64,000 nucleotides of DNA from Prauserella halophila (GTDB taxonomy: Bacteria > Actinomycetota > Actinomycetes > Mycobacteriales > Pseudonocardiaceae): assembly GCF_024171895.1 (NCBI RefSeq), contig NZ_JAMTCQ010000008.1, positions 868,001 through 932,000 on the forward strand, given 5' to 3'. Below, in pieces: positions 8,298 to 15,521 of this stretch; the stretch's first letter is position 1, and every line of letters starts with the position of its first letter. The notes below the pieces were generated by a model. That model was not told where the DNA came from, did not search any database, and worked only from the letters and a program-made list of their open reading frames with translations. Position numbers and translations under genes: made by a program.

Positions 8298-9032
8298 ATG
8301 AGGGTGGGAATCTACATTGATGGTTACAACCTGTACTACGGCGCACGTGGTCTGTGCGGCCGTTCCACGCCCGGTTGGCGTTGGCTCGACCTCCGGAGCT
8401 TGGCCCGCGGATTGATCGACAAGCGGTCGGGGTGGGATGACGCGACGGTCGAGAACATCACCTACTGCACCGCCCGCATCAGCGGCTCACCCCAGTCGTC
8501 GGGCCAACAGGAGCAGGACGTGTACCTTCGCGCGCTGAGACACTCCGATCCCACAATCCGGATCAGCTTCGGCAATTACGTCAGCCGTGTCGCCACGGCA
8601 CCGTTGGCACGACGTGACCGCAAGGGCAGGCCTGTCGTCGTCACCTCTGACTGGCCTGTCACAGTCAGAAACGCGTCCGGCGACGACCAACCGGACTCGA
8701 TGTTCATGGTCTCGGTCGCGCGACGCGAGGAGAAGGGGACCGACGTCAACGTCGCCTCCCACCTCCTCATCGACGTACTCACCGACGCCGTGGATGCCGC
8801 GGTGGTCATCAGCAACGACAGCGATCTGGCATATCCGCTCGGCGTCGCCCGAACGAAGGTTCCGGTTGGGCTCGTCAACCCCACCAAGAACTACCGTGCA
8901 GGCAAACTCGCGGGAGAGCCGGACGAAGGCGCGGGTGGGCACTGGTGGTACCGACTCGCCTGCGACGACCTCTACGACCATCAGCTTCCCGACACCGTCG
9001 CACCCAAGGTTCGCAAACCTGCCCCCTGGTGA
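8298..9032 (+). CDS. NYN-domain (PIN-like) RNase
   Basis: 244 residues. The N-terminus [18 protein letters not shown] carries the first catalytic Asp (Asp8) and the N-Y-N signature of the NYN family. Further acidic residues are in [17 protein letters not shown] and in [12 protein letters not shown], giving the usual four-acid metal site of PIN-like nucleases. Such proteins cleave RNA; many LabA-like members sit in variable genomic regions. Codons such as ATT GAT GGT near the start are AT-richer than the neighbours. The gene stands alone, is bounded by 67-bp direct repeats and is followed by its own terminator, which suggests recent acquisition. The cellular target is unknown. Confidence 0.85.
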   Translation: MRVGIYIDGYNLYYGARGLCGRSTPGWRWLDLRSLARGLIDKRSGWDDATVENITYCTARISGSPQSSGQQEQDVYLRALRHSDPTIRISFGNYVSRVATAPLARRDRKGRPVVVTSDWPVTVRNASGDDQPDSMFMVSVARREEKGTDVNVASHLLIDVLTDAVDAAVVISNDSDLAYPLGVARTKVPVGLVNPTKNYRAGKLAGEPDEGAGGHWWYRLACDDLYDHQLPDTVAPKVRKPAPW

Positions 9033-9057
9033 GCCCGTGGTACAGTGGCTTCATACC

Positions 9058-9085
9058 ACCCGGCGTCTCTGGCGCCGGGTCTTTT
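9058..9085 (+). terminator. Rho-independent terminator after NYN gene
   Basis: ACCCGGCG (9058-9065) pairs perfectly with CGCCGGGT (9073-9080) around a 7-base loop and is followed by CTTTT. A competing hairpin GTGGTA (9037-9042) / TACCAC (9054-9059) overlaps its left arm by two bases. The T-run is unusual for this GC-rich window. Confidence 0.85.
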
Positions 9086-9089
9086 CTGT

Positions 9090-9156
9090 CCCGACCTACC
9101 GCCGGGCGGGCGGGACCGGGATCTCGGTGATGAACTCCCGCAACGTGCTCGCTAAC
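9090..9156. repeat. 67-bp direct repeat, right copy of NYN cassette
   Basis: It matches 8154-8220 with two substitutions and begins directly after the NYN terminator. The distance between copies is 936 bases, which defines a unit holding only the NYN gene and its terminator. The rest of the gap to 9336 holds two 21-bp-spaced CGCAACAC units (9165 and 9186) and the 36-bp palindrome. Confidence 0.95.
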
Positions 9157-9291
9157 CTCGCGGACGCAACACAGCCCCCGGAGAACGCAACACGGCTGTC
9201 ACCGGCGCTGTCACCGGCACCGCAACGTTCCGGGCGCGGTCTCAGACGAGGTGGTCGGGGCGGACCGGAACGCTGGTTCCGACTCCGCCGG

Positions 9292-9327
9292 CCGGCGGCC
9301 GCGACGTCGCGACGTCGCGGCCGCCGG
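9292..9327. terminator. Perfect 36-bp palindrome behind the deaminase gene
   Basis: The sequence from 9292 to 9327 equals its own reverse complement over all 36 bases (half-site CCGGCGGCCGCGACGTCG). It lies nine bases beyond the stop codon of the minus-strand deaminase gene, so it is placed to form a very stable hairpin ending that operon's transcript. No U-tract follows. Confidence 0.75.
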
Positions 9328-9336
9328 TTGTCGACG

Positions 9337-10674
9337 TCATCGCATCCTCCTGCTCGTGGCACTCAGTTCGGCGGCCACGGCGGCTTCGTCGGCGGTGTGC
9401 AGCCGTCCGTCGGCGACGACGGTCTCGCCGCCGACCAGCAGCAGCTTCACGTCGGGCGTAGTGCCCAGCACGAGCGCGGCGACCGGGTCGTCGATGCCGG
9501 CGTAGCGCAGCCCGCCGAGGTCCCACACGGCGAGGTCGGCGAGCTTGCCGGGTTCGAGCGAGCCGAGCTCGCCCTCGCGGCCGAGGCAGCGCGCGCCGCC
9601 CATCGTGCCCAGCCACAGCGCCTGCCGAGTGGTCAGCGCCTCGGGGCCGCCCCGCTGCCGGGCCTGCAGCAGCGCCTGGTGCAGTTCCTCGCCGAGCCCG
9701 CCGGATTCGTTGGACGCGGCCCCGTCGACGCCGAGGCCGACGGGTGCGCCCGCGTCGAGCAGCCCCCGAGCCGGCGCGATGCCCGTGCCGAGCCGGCCGT
9801 TGGAGGTCGGGCAGTGCGCGGACCCGGTTCCGGTGGCGCCCATGCGGCGGACGGCGTCGCCGGCGAGGTGCACGGTGTGGGCCAGCCACACGTCCTCGCC
9901 CAGCCAGCCGAGTTTCTCGGCGTACTCGGCCGGCGTGCATCCGAACTCGGCGAGGCACTGCCGCTCTTCGTCGCGCGTCTCGGCCAGGTGCGTGTGCAGG
10001 CGGACGTCCTTGTGCCGCGCGAGCTCCGCGGCGTCGGTCATGAGCCGCTCGGTGACGGTGAACGGGGAGCACGGGCCCACGGCGATGCGTACCCGCGCGT
10101 CGGGTGCGGGGTCGTGGTGGGCGTCGATGGCCGCCTCGGTGCCCGCGAGCGCGGCGTCGAGGTCTTCGACGAGGTGGTCCGGCGGCAACCCGCCGTGCGA
10201 CTCACCGCGGTCCATCGATCCGCGCACGAGATGGCCGCGCACGCCGATGCGGTCGACCGCGGACACGAGCGCATCCATCTGGTCGCCGCCACTGCGGGGG
10301 AAGACGTAGTGGTGGTCGGCAACGGTGCTGCAGCCGGTGAGCGCGAGACGCGCCAGGCCCGCGGACGCGGCCGAGCGGGTGACCTCGGCGTCGAGGCGGC
10401 CCCACACCGGGTACAGCTCGACGAGCCACTGGAACAGTGTCGAATCGGCGGCGTATCCGCGCGTGGCCCACTGGTACAGGTGGTGGTGCGTGTTGACCAG
10501 CCCGGGGGTGACGAGGCAACCCGAGGCGTCGAGGCGCGTTCCGGTGTATTCGGCCGGGGCCGGGCCGTCGCCGACGGCCACGAGGACGTCGCCGTCGACC
10601 ACGACGTGACCGTTGCGGTACTCGCTGCCCCGGGCGTCGACGGTCGCGATCGCCGCGTTCTCGATGATCATCAT
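9337..10674 (-). CDS. 8-oxoguanine deaminase / guanine deaminase-type amidohydrolase
   Basis: 445 residues of the COG0402 amidohydrolase superfamily. Metal ligands are visible: NTHHHLYQWATRGYA (HxH), HTHLAETRDEE, HTVHLAGD, HCPTSNGRLG and GVDGAASNES (Asp). The LYQWATRGYA stretch after HxH is typical of characterised 8-oxoguanine deaminases, which convert 8-oxoguanine to urate. Related atrazine-type enzymes are an alternative. The ATG at 10674 overlaps the stop of the upstream Fe-S subunit in an ATGA, so the genes are coupled; an upstream in-frame start would lie inside that subunit. Its product would feed straight into uricase, bypassing xanthine dehydrogenase. Confidence 0.82.
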   Translation of the reverse strand: MMIIENAAIATVDARGSEYRNGHVVVDGDVLVAVGDGPAPAEYTGTRLDASGCLVTPGLVNTHHHLYQWATRGYAADSTLFQWLVELYPVWGRLDAEVTRSAASAGLARLALTGCSTVADHHYVFPRSGGDQMDALVSAVDRIGVRGHLVRGSMDRGESHGGLPPDHLVEDLDAALAGTEAAIDAHHDPAPDARVRIAVGPCSPFTVTERLMTDAAELARHKDVRLHTHLAETRDEERQCLAEFGCTPAEYAEKLGWLGEDVWLAHTVHLAGDAVRRMGATGTGSAHCPTSNGRLGTGIAPARGLLDAGAPVGLGVDGAASNESGGLGEELHQALLQARQRGGPEALTTRQALWLGTMGGARCLGREGELGSLEPGKLADLAVWDLGGLRYAGIDDPVAALVLGTTPDVKLLLVGGETVVADGRLHTADEAAVAAELSATSRRMR

Positions 10675-11132
10675 CGCGCGCTCACCGCCGACCGCACCGC
10701 ATCGAGGATCTTCTCGTAACCGGTGCAGCGGCACAGGTTCCCCGCCAGCGCTTCACGGATCTCCTCGTCGCTCGGGTCGGGTTCACGGCGCAACAGGTCG
10801 TGCGCGGCGACAACGAGGCCCGGGGTGCAGAATCCGCATTGGACGGCACCGCAATCCACAAAGGACTGCTGAACCGGGTCGAGGGTGTCGCCGTCGGCGA
10901 GTCCTTCGACGGTGCGGACCCGCCTGCCGTCGGCCTGCCCCGCGGCGACGAGGCAGGCGCACGCGGGCACCTCGTCCAGGTACACGGTGCAGGAGCCGCA
11001 TTCGCCCTGTTCGCAGGCATTCTTCGACCCCGGAAGGCCGAGCCGTTCCCGGAGCACGTACAGCAGGCTCTCGCCTGCCCACACGTCCTCGGCCCGGCGC
11101 TGTTCGCCGTTGACGGTCAGGTTCAGGCGCAT
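10671..11132 (-). CDS. Xanthine dehydrogenase small (2Fe-2S) subunit
   Basis: 153 residues, full length for CoxS-type subunits. The plant-type ferredoxin motif is [14 protein letters not shown] with a later Cys in PACACLV, and the all-helical second cluster domain has CGFCTPGLV and NLCRCTGY. All eight cluster cysteines are present. The ATG at 11132 gives the standard [10 protein letters not shown] start and overlaps the FAD-subunit gene by 10 bases. It transfers electrons from the molybdenum subunit to FAD in xanthine oxidation. No molybdenum subunit gene is in the window: the next gene is the deaminase, reached by a 4-base overlap. Confidence 0.93.
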   Translation of the reverse strand: MRLNLTVNGEQRRAEDVWAGESLLYVLRERLGLPGSKNACEQGECGSCTVYLDEVPACACLVAAGQADGRRVRTVEGLADGDTLDPVQQSFVDCGAVQCGFCTPGLVVAAHDLLRREPDPSDEEIREALAGNLCRCTGYEKILDAVRSAVSAR

Positions 11133-11758
11133 GCTCGCACGCTCCTTCGGTAGTCGTCCCAGGCCCAGGTCAACGTCCGGCGTACGAGGACGCCGAGGGC
11201 GTGGGTGCGGCACTCGGCGGTGCCGCGGACGTCGTCGACCGGTTCCGTGCCCGCGGCGACGAGCTCACCGAATCGCCGCGTGAGCGAATCCGGCAGCGGC
11301 GCGTCGGTGGCCCGGGGCGGTTCGGAGACGAGGAACGCCTCGGCATCCGGTACCCGGCGCGGGGTGGGCGCTGCCGAGCCGATCGCAGCACCCGCGTAGC
11401 CCTCGCGCAAGACCAGTGCCAGCGAGCACACCGCGATCACCATGGCGTTGCGCGTACCGATCTTGCTGAACTGCTCGGCGGCACCGTCCGCGGCGGGCAG
11501 GTGGACCGCGGTGATCAGCTCGTCGGCCGCCACCGCGCTGCGTTTGACGCCGGTGTAGAACCCGGCAGCCGGGATCCGCCGCTCACCGCGGACCGAGGCG
11601 AGTTCGATCTCCGTCAGATCCAGTAATGCGTCGGGGCGACGCTGGTCGTAGTTGAGTTCGACCATCACATCGGTACCACCGGCGATGGGCACGGCACCGG
11701 GACGCTCGGCCTTCGCGGCGAGCGCCGCTCCCAGGGTGTCCGGTCGGACGAATTCCAC
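11123..11758 (-). CDS. Xanthine dehydrogenase FAD subunit with internal deletion
   Basis: 211 residues, whereas this family is normally about 290-300. The N-terminal FAD-binding piece is present (PIAGGTDVMVELNYDQRRP, residues 23-41) and so is the C-terminal half (FYTGVKRS, KIGTRNAMVIAVCSLALVL, GSAAPTPRR, TLTWAWDDYR). At residues about 50-52 the LLDLTEI strand jumps straight to ELASVRGERRIP. The roughly 85 residues that normally lie between, including the second FAD-binding stretch (GAGVxYxxI ... RNxGTxGGN), are missing without a frameshift. The protein is probably unable to bind FAD normally. It is the first gene of the minus-strand operon and is divergent from the pucR remnant. Confidence 0.88.
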   Translation of the reverse strand: MEFVRPDTLGAALAAKAERPGAVPIAGGTDVMVELNYDQRRPDALLDLTEIELASVRGERRIPAAGFYTGVKRSAVAADELITAVHLPAADGAAEQFSKIGTRNAMVIAVCSLALVLREGYAGAAIGSAAPTPRRVPDAEAFLVSEPPRATDAPLPDSLTRRFGELVAAGTEPVDDVRGTAECRTHALGVLVRRTLTWAWDDYRRSVRACA

Positions 11759-11892
11759 GGCGTGTCTCCAGGTCTCGGGCTGTCCCTGTCAGTAGACAAC
11801 CGGGAATCCCTCACGGCAACGGCGCGGAGGTACGAAAGCACCAGGCACACGAGCGGCAGTTTTTGTGTTTTCCTACAAATCTGATCACGCTG

Positions 11893-12160
11893 GTGAGATC
11901 TCTGCTCGACATCCCGAGCCTGCGACTGCGGTTGCACGCGGGTGAGGACCTGCTCGACCGCGAGGTCAGCCGGATCTACGTGACCGAGCTGCCCGAGCCG
12001 AGCCGCTACCTGTCCGAGGGCGAGTTCGTGCTGTCGGGCCTGCTGTGGTGGCGCGAACCGGGCGATGCCGGGCCGTTCGTGCGCGCTCGCCCGGGCGCGG
12101 TGCGCGGGACTGGCGGCCTCGGGCGCCGATACCGGCGGAATCCCCGACGACCTGGTCGGG
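11893..12160 (+). pseudogene. pucR remnant (N-terminus only, frameshifted)
   Basis: From the GTG at 11893 the frame reads RSLLDIPSLRLRLHAGED, VTELPEPSRYLSEGEFVLS and LWWREPGDAGPFVRA, the start of a PucR purine-catabolism regulator. At about 12085 the homology shifts to the next frame (ALARARCAGLAASGADTGG, then IPDDLV) and stops near 12160. The remaining roughly 400 residues, including the HTH, are absent; the ABC-class ATPase gene begins at 12184 instead. The stub stays in frame with that ATPase, giving a long but misleading combined frame. A divergent pucR next to xanthine dehydrogenase is the usual arrangement, so this is a decayed cognate regulator. Confidence 0.85.
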
Positions 12161-12183
12161 GCGTGGCCGTACCGTGTGAAGCG

Positions 12184-13875
12184 ATGGCACGTGACAGGAG
12201 TGACGAGCGAACGCTCACCGGGCTGGGCGCGAAACTGTCCCAGCTCGACGGTCAGAGCTACGGCAGGTACAAGAGCCTCCAGGGCGACTGGGACGCGGGC
12301 GGATACACCGTCGGCATCCGCAAGGCGCAGACGGATCCGTTCGCCCCGGCGAGCCGCATCGAGGTGCGGGTCTCGGCCGAGCACGCCGGGTTCCCGGAGG
12401 AACTGTGGCACACGCCGGTGCGCGCGCGGGCGCTCGCGGACCGGCTGCTGCGGGTGCTGGGCACCCAGCTGCGCGGGTCGCTGCTGCGCGCCGACGTCGG
12501 CGGGCAGCAGGTGCTGGACCGCAGCGCATTGCGCGTGTCCGGCGGCGCACTGACCGTCCGTTTGGGCATCGACCTGCCGGGACCGCGCCGCCGCATCGAC
12601 GGCCGGGGCGCGCGGAAGGCGCTGTGCGAACAACTGCCCCGCGCGATCGAGTCGCTGCGCTACGACGCGCTCGACCCGGACGAGCTCGCCGCGTTCGTCG
12701 ACTCCGTGGAGGACACCGACGCGCTGCGCAAGGCGCTGCCCGAGCGCGGGCTCGTGGCGTTCGTCGCCGACGGCGCGATGCTCGCGCGCCGCAGCGGCAC
12801 CGACGACCGGCCGCTGGCCGACGGCGTTCCGTTCGAATCCCCCGAGTCGCTGCGCACGACGGTGGACCTGCCGAACCGGGGCACGGTCGGCGGCATGGGG
12901 ATCGCCGAGGGCATCACGCTGATCGTCGGCGGCGGATTCCACGGCAAGTCGACGTTGCTGCGCGCGCTCGAACACGGCGTGTACGACCACGTTCCCGGCG
13001 ACGGCAGGGAACTGGTGGTCAGCCGCTCGGCCACGGCGAAGATCCGCTCCGAGGACGGGCGCAGCGTGGAGCGCGTGGACGTCAGCGCGTTCGTCGGCGA
13101 ACTTCCCACGGGCGCGGACACGCGGGACTTCTCGACGTCGAACGCGTCCGGGTCGACCTCGCAGGCCGCGACCACGATCGAGGCCCTCGAGGCGGGCGCC
13201 GAGGTGCTGCTCATCGACGAGGACACCGCGGCGACGAACCTGATGATCCGCGACGCTCGGATGCAGGAGCTCGTGGCCAAGGGCAACGAACCGCTGACGC
13301 CGTTCGTGGACCTCGTGCGGCCGCTCTACACCGAGCACGGCGTGTCGACGGTGCTGGTGATGGGCGGGTCCGGCGACTACCTCGACACCGCCGACCGCGT
13401 GATCATGATGGCGTCGTATCACGCCGAGGACGCGACGGAACGCGCACAGCAGCTGCGCAGCGGCACCGACCGGACGGTCGAGGCCAACGGCTTTCCCGCT
13501 GTGGCACACCGGGTGTGCGACCCGGCGTCACTGTCGCCCGAGCACAAGGGCAAGCGCAAGGTCAAACAGCGCGGCATCGACACCCTCACCTACGGCGACA
13601 CCGACATCGATCTGCGCGCCGTGGAACAGATCGTCGACCCCGGCCAGGTGATGGGCATCGGCCTCGCACTGGCCCACGGCGCCGAAACGGGCCTGGTCGA
13701 CGGCCGGCGCACCGTCGCCGAGTTCCTCGACCTACTCGAGGCGGATCTCGCCGACGGCGCCGACGCGATCCGCCACGGCTTCCTCGGCGACTACGTCGTG
13801 CCGCGCCGGTTCGAGGTCGCCGCCGCGCTGGCGCGGCTGCGCTCCCTGCGCGTGGCCCGGCTCCGCGACGGCTGA
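12184..13875 (+). CDS. Predicted ATPase of the ABC class (PF09818 type)
   Basis: 563 residues. The P-loop is unusual but typical of this family: GGGFHGKSTLLRALEHGVYD (about residue 245). Later come SRSATAKIRSEDGR, VLLIDEDTAATNLMIRDARM (Walker B-like with D-E-D) and a C-terminal RGIDTLTYGDTDIDLRAVEQ with RFEVAAALARLR. The N-terminal quarter (RTLTGLGAKLSQLDGQSY, GRYKSLQGDW) is the family-specific domain. Its function is not established. I start at the ATG at 12184; sequence upstream in the same frame belongs to the pucR remnant. It has no evident functional partner here. Confidence 0.85.
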   Translation: MARDRSDERTLTGLGAKLSQLDGQSYGRYKSLQGDWDAGGYTVGIRKAQTDPFAPASRIEVRVSAEHAGFPEELWHTPVRARALADRLLRVLGTQLRGSLLRADVGGQQVLDRSALRVSGGALTVRLGIDLPGPRRRIDGRGARKALCEQLPRAIESLRYDALDPDELAAFVDSVEDTDALRKALPERGLVAFVADGAMLARRSGTDDRPLADGVPFESPESLRTTVDLPNRGTVGGMGIAEGITLIVGGGFHGKSTLLRALEHGVYDHVPGDGRELVVSRSATAKIRSEDGRSVERVDVSAFVGELPTGADTRDFSTSNASGSTSQAATTIEALEAGAEVLLIDEDTAATNLMIRDARMQELVAKGNEPLTPFVDLVRPLYTEHGVSTVLVMGGSGDYLDTADRVIMMASYHAEDATERAQQLRSGTDRTVEANGFPAVAHRVCDPASLSPEHKGKRKVKQRGIDTLTYGDTDIDLRAVEQIVDPGQVMGIGLALAHGAETGLVDGRRTVAEFLDLLEADLADGADAIRHGFLGDYVVPRRFEVAAALARLRSLRVARLRDG

Positions 13876-14034
13876 CGCCCGGTGGCCGGTGGCCGACGGC
13901 TGATGGCTGATGGCTGACTGCGGCGGCTGACGGCGATGGGCGGCGGTACGCCGATCCCGAGCAGTCGGCGGCATCCCGCCGGTCCCGGCCGCGAATTCTG
14001 ACGGGCCCGGACCGGCGGGGTAGCCTCGGCGAGG

Positions 14035-14295
14035 ATGAACGGCACGCGGAAGCGGTCAGGCAACGTTGGGACGATCGCCGGGCCGCACGCTCGACTGCAA
14101 CTCACCTGCGGCGTCGCCGTCGCCCTGATCGGCCTCTATCTGGCGATCGGTTCGGACAACCCGCTCTGGCTGTCCGTGGCGCAGATCGGCGCGGGCGCGA
14201 CGATGGCCGTACCGGCCTGGCGATCCCGGCCCCGGCACAGCGGCACCGACCGCGGCGTCGCCACCGAACCCAGCGACGACGCCGAAGGGCGATGA
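14035..14295 (+). CDS. Small two-helix membrane protein
   Basis: 86 residues with two hydrophobic segments (LTCGVAVALIGLYLAIG at about 24-40 and LWLSVAQIGAGATMAVPAW at about 44-62) and a polar, Asp/Glu-rich C-terminus. No family is recognised. The ATG at 14035 lacks a well-spaced ribosome site, so the gene is plausible rather than certain. It ends 90 bases from the convergent 5-oxoprolinase subunit gene. Confidence 0.5.
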   Translation: MNGTRKRSGNVGTIAGPHARLQLTCGVAVALIGLYLAIGSDNPLWLSVAQIGAGATMAVPAWRSRPRHSGTDRGVATEPSDDAEGR

Positions 14296-14385
14296 CCCGC
14301 TACGCGCGGCCCCGCCAGAAACCACGGCGACCACAACACCACGACAACCACAGCACCACGCACAGCACCGCGGCGAAGCTGGTGT

Positions 14386-15141
14386 CTACGCGAACGGTGC
14401 GAGCTCCACGCCCGCGTCGAGCAGTCCCGTCCGGACCCGTCGTGCGAGGTCGACCGCGCCGGCGGTGTCTCCGTGCAGGCACAGTGACCGTGGCCGTGCT
14501 TCGACCTCGGTGCCGTCGACTGCGGTGACCACGCCGTCGGTCGCCATGCGCACGCTGCGGGCGACGATCGCGTCGGCGTCGTGCACGACGGCTCCCGGTT
14601 CGCGGCGTGACACCAACCGGCCTTCCGGGGTGTAGGCGCGGTCGGCGAACGCCTCGGCGATCGTCGGCAGCCCGGCTTCCCCGGCATGCCGCAACAGTTC
14701 CGATCCGGGCAGCCCCAGGATCGGCAGGTTCGCGTCGTAGCGACGCACCGCCTCCACCACAGCTTCGGCCTGCGCCGTGTGATGGGCGACGGCGTTGTAC
14801 AGCGCGCCGTGCGGTTTGACGTAGCGCACGCGCGTACCGGCGATGCGCGCGAAACCGTCGAGCGCACCGATCTGATAGATGACGTCGTTGCCGAGTTCGG
14901 CAGGGTCGACGTCGATGAATCGGCGGCCGAATCCTGCGAGGTCGCGGTAGCCGACCTGCGCGCCGATCGCGACCCCGCGTTCGGCCGCGCGCTCGGTGAC
15001 CCGGCGCAGCACGGTCGGATCGCCCGCGTGGAATCCACATGCGACATTGGCGCTGGTCACGATGTCGAGCAGCGCGTCATCGTCGGTCAGCGGCCAGATC
15101 CCGAAACCTTCGCCGAGGTCACTGTTGAGGTCGAGCACCAT
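14386..15141 (-). CDS. pxpA: 5-oxoprolinase subunit A (LamB/YcsF family)
   Basis: 251 residues, full length. The N-terminus MVLDLNSDLGEGFGIWPLTD, then TSANVACGFHAGDPTVL, IGAQVGYRDLAGFGRR, VRYVKPHGALYNAV and SLCLHGDTAGAV are the conserved LamB/YcsF signatures. PxpA acts with PxpB and PxpC to hydrolyse 5-oxoproline to glutamate using ATP. No pxpB/pxpC genes lie next to it here, so its partners must be elsewhere or it may have another role. The start is the ATG at 15141. Confidence 0.9.
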   Translation of the reverse strand: MVLDLNSDLGEGFGIWPLTDDDALLDIVTSANVACGFHAGDPTVLRRVTERAAERGVAIGAQVGYRDLAGFGRRFIDVDPAELGNDVIYQIGALDGFARIAGTRVRYVKPHGALYNAVAHHTAQAEAVVEAVRRYDANLPILGLPGSELLRHAGEAGLPTIAEAFADRAYTPEGRLVSRREPGAVVHDADAIVARSVRMATDGVVTAVDGTEVEARPRSLCLHGDTAGAVDLARRVRTGLLDAGVELAPFA

Positions 15142-15375
15142 GCCGTCAGGGTAGACGGGATCGCGGGACTGCCCGCCCGCCGAGGGCACCCCAACCCGAC
15201 AACCGCCGCCAAACCCCCGGCAACCGCCAGTGCCATCCGGAGGTCGGCCCAGTCGACGAGGCGCCACAACCCCGACAACCGCAGCCACCCCGAAAACCCA
15301 CCCACACAGCGAGCCCCACAACCCGAACACCGAGCAACCCGGCACAGACCGAACCGACCAACGAGGGCACGACCC

Positions 15376-15510
15376 CCACGACGAACCCCGAACACACAAC
15401 ACGAACCCCGGAACGCACAACACGATTCCCGGAATGCGCAACACGCGCCCCCGAATGCACAACACGAACTCCGGAATGCGCAACACGCGGGTTTGAGCGC
15501 AGGACACGCG
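15376..15510 (-). repeat. 21-bp tandem array behind the DUF6986 gene
   Basis: AACACG boxes occur every 21 bases at 15398, 15419, 15440, 15461 and 15482, within units such as AACACGAACCCCGGAACGCA. The array ends with GCGCAGGACACGCG twelve bases before the stop codon of the minus-strand gene at 15522. The same composite (five units plus the GCGCAGGAC end) lies behind ung at 53341-53456. The remaining sequence from 15142 to 15375 shows no convincing gene, only short hydrophobic minus-strand stretches that could be membrane-protein remnants. Confidence 0.88.
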
Positions 15511-15521
15511 GGGCGGGGCTG

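Noticed and set aside
9030-9085. tRNA or small RNA suggested by stacked hairpins after the NYN gene
   Set aside because: No cloverleaf, anticodon arm or CCA end; the structure is explained by a terminator with a competing stem.
11863-13875. A single 670-residue PucR-ATPase fusion protein
   Set aside because: The PucR homology changes frame near 12085 and ends near 12160, and the ATPase family starts at 12184; the joined frame is accidental.
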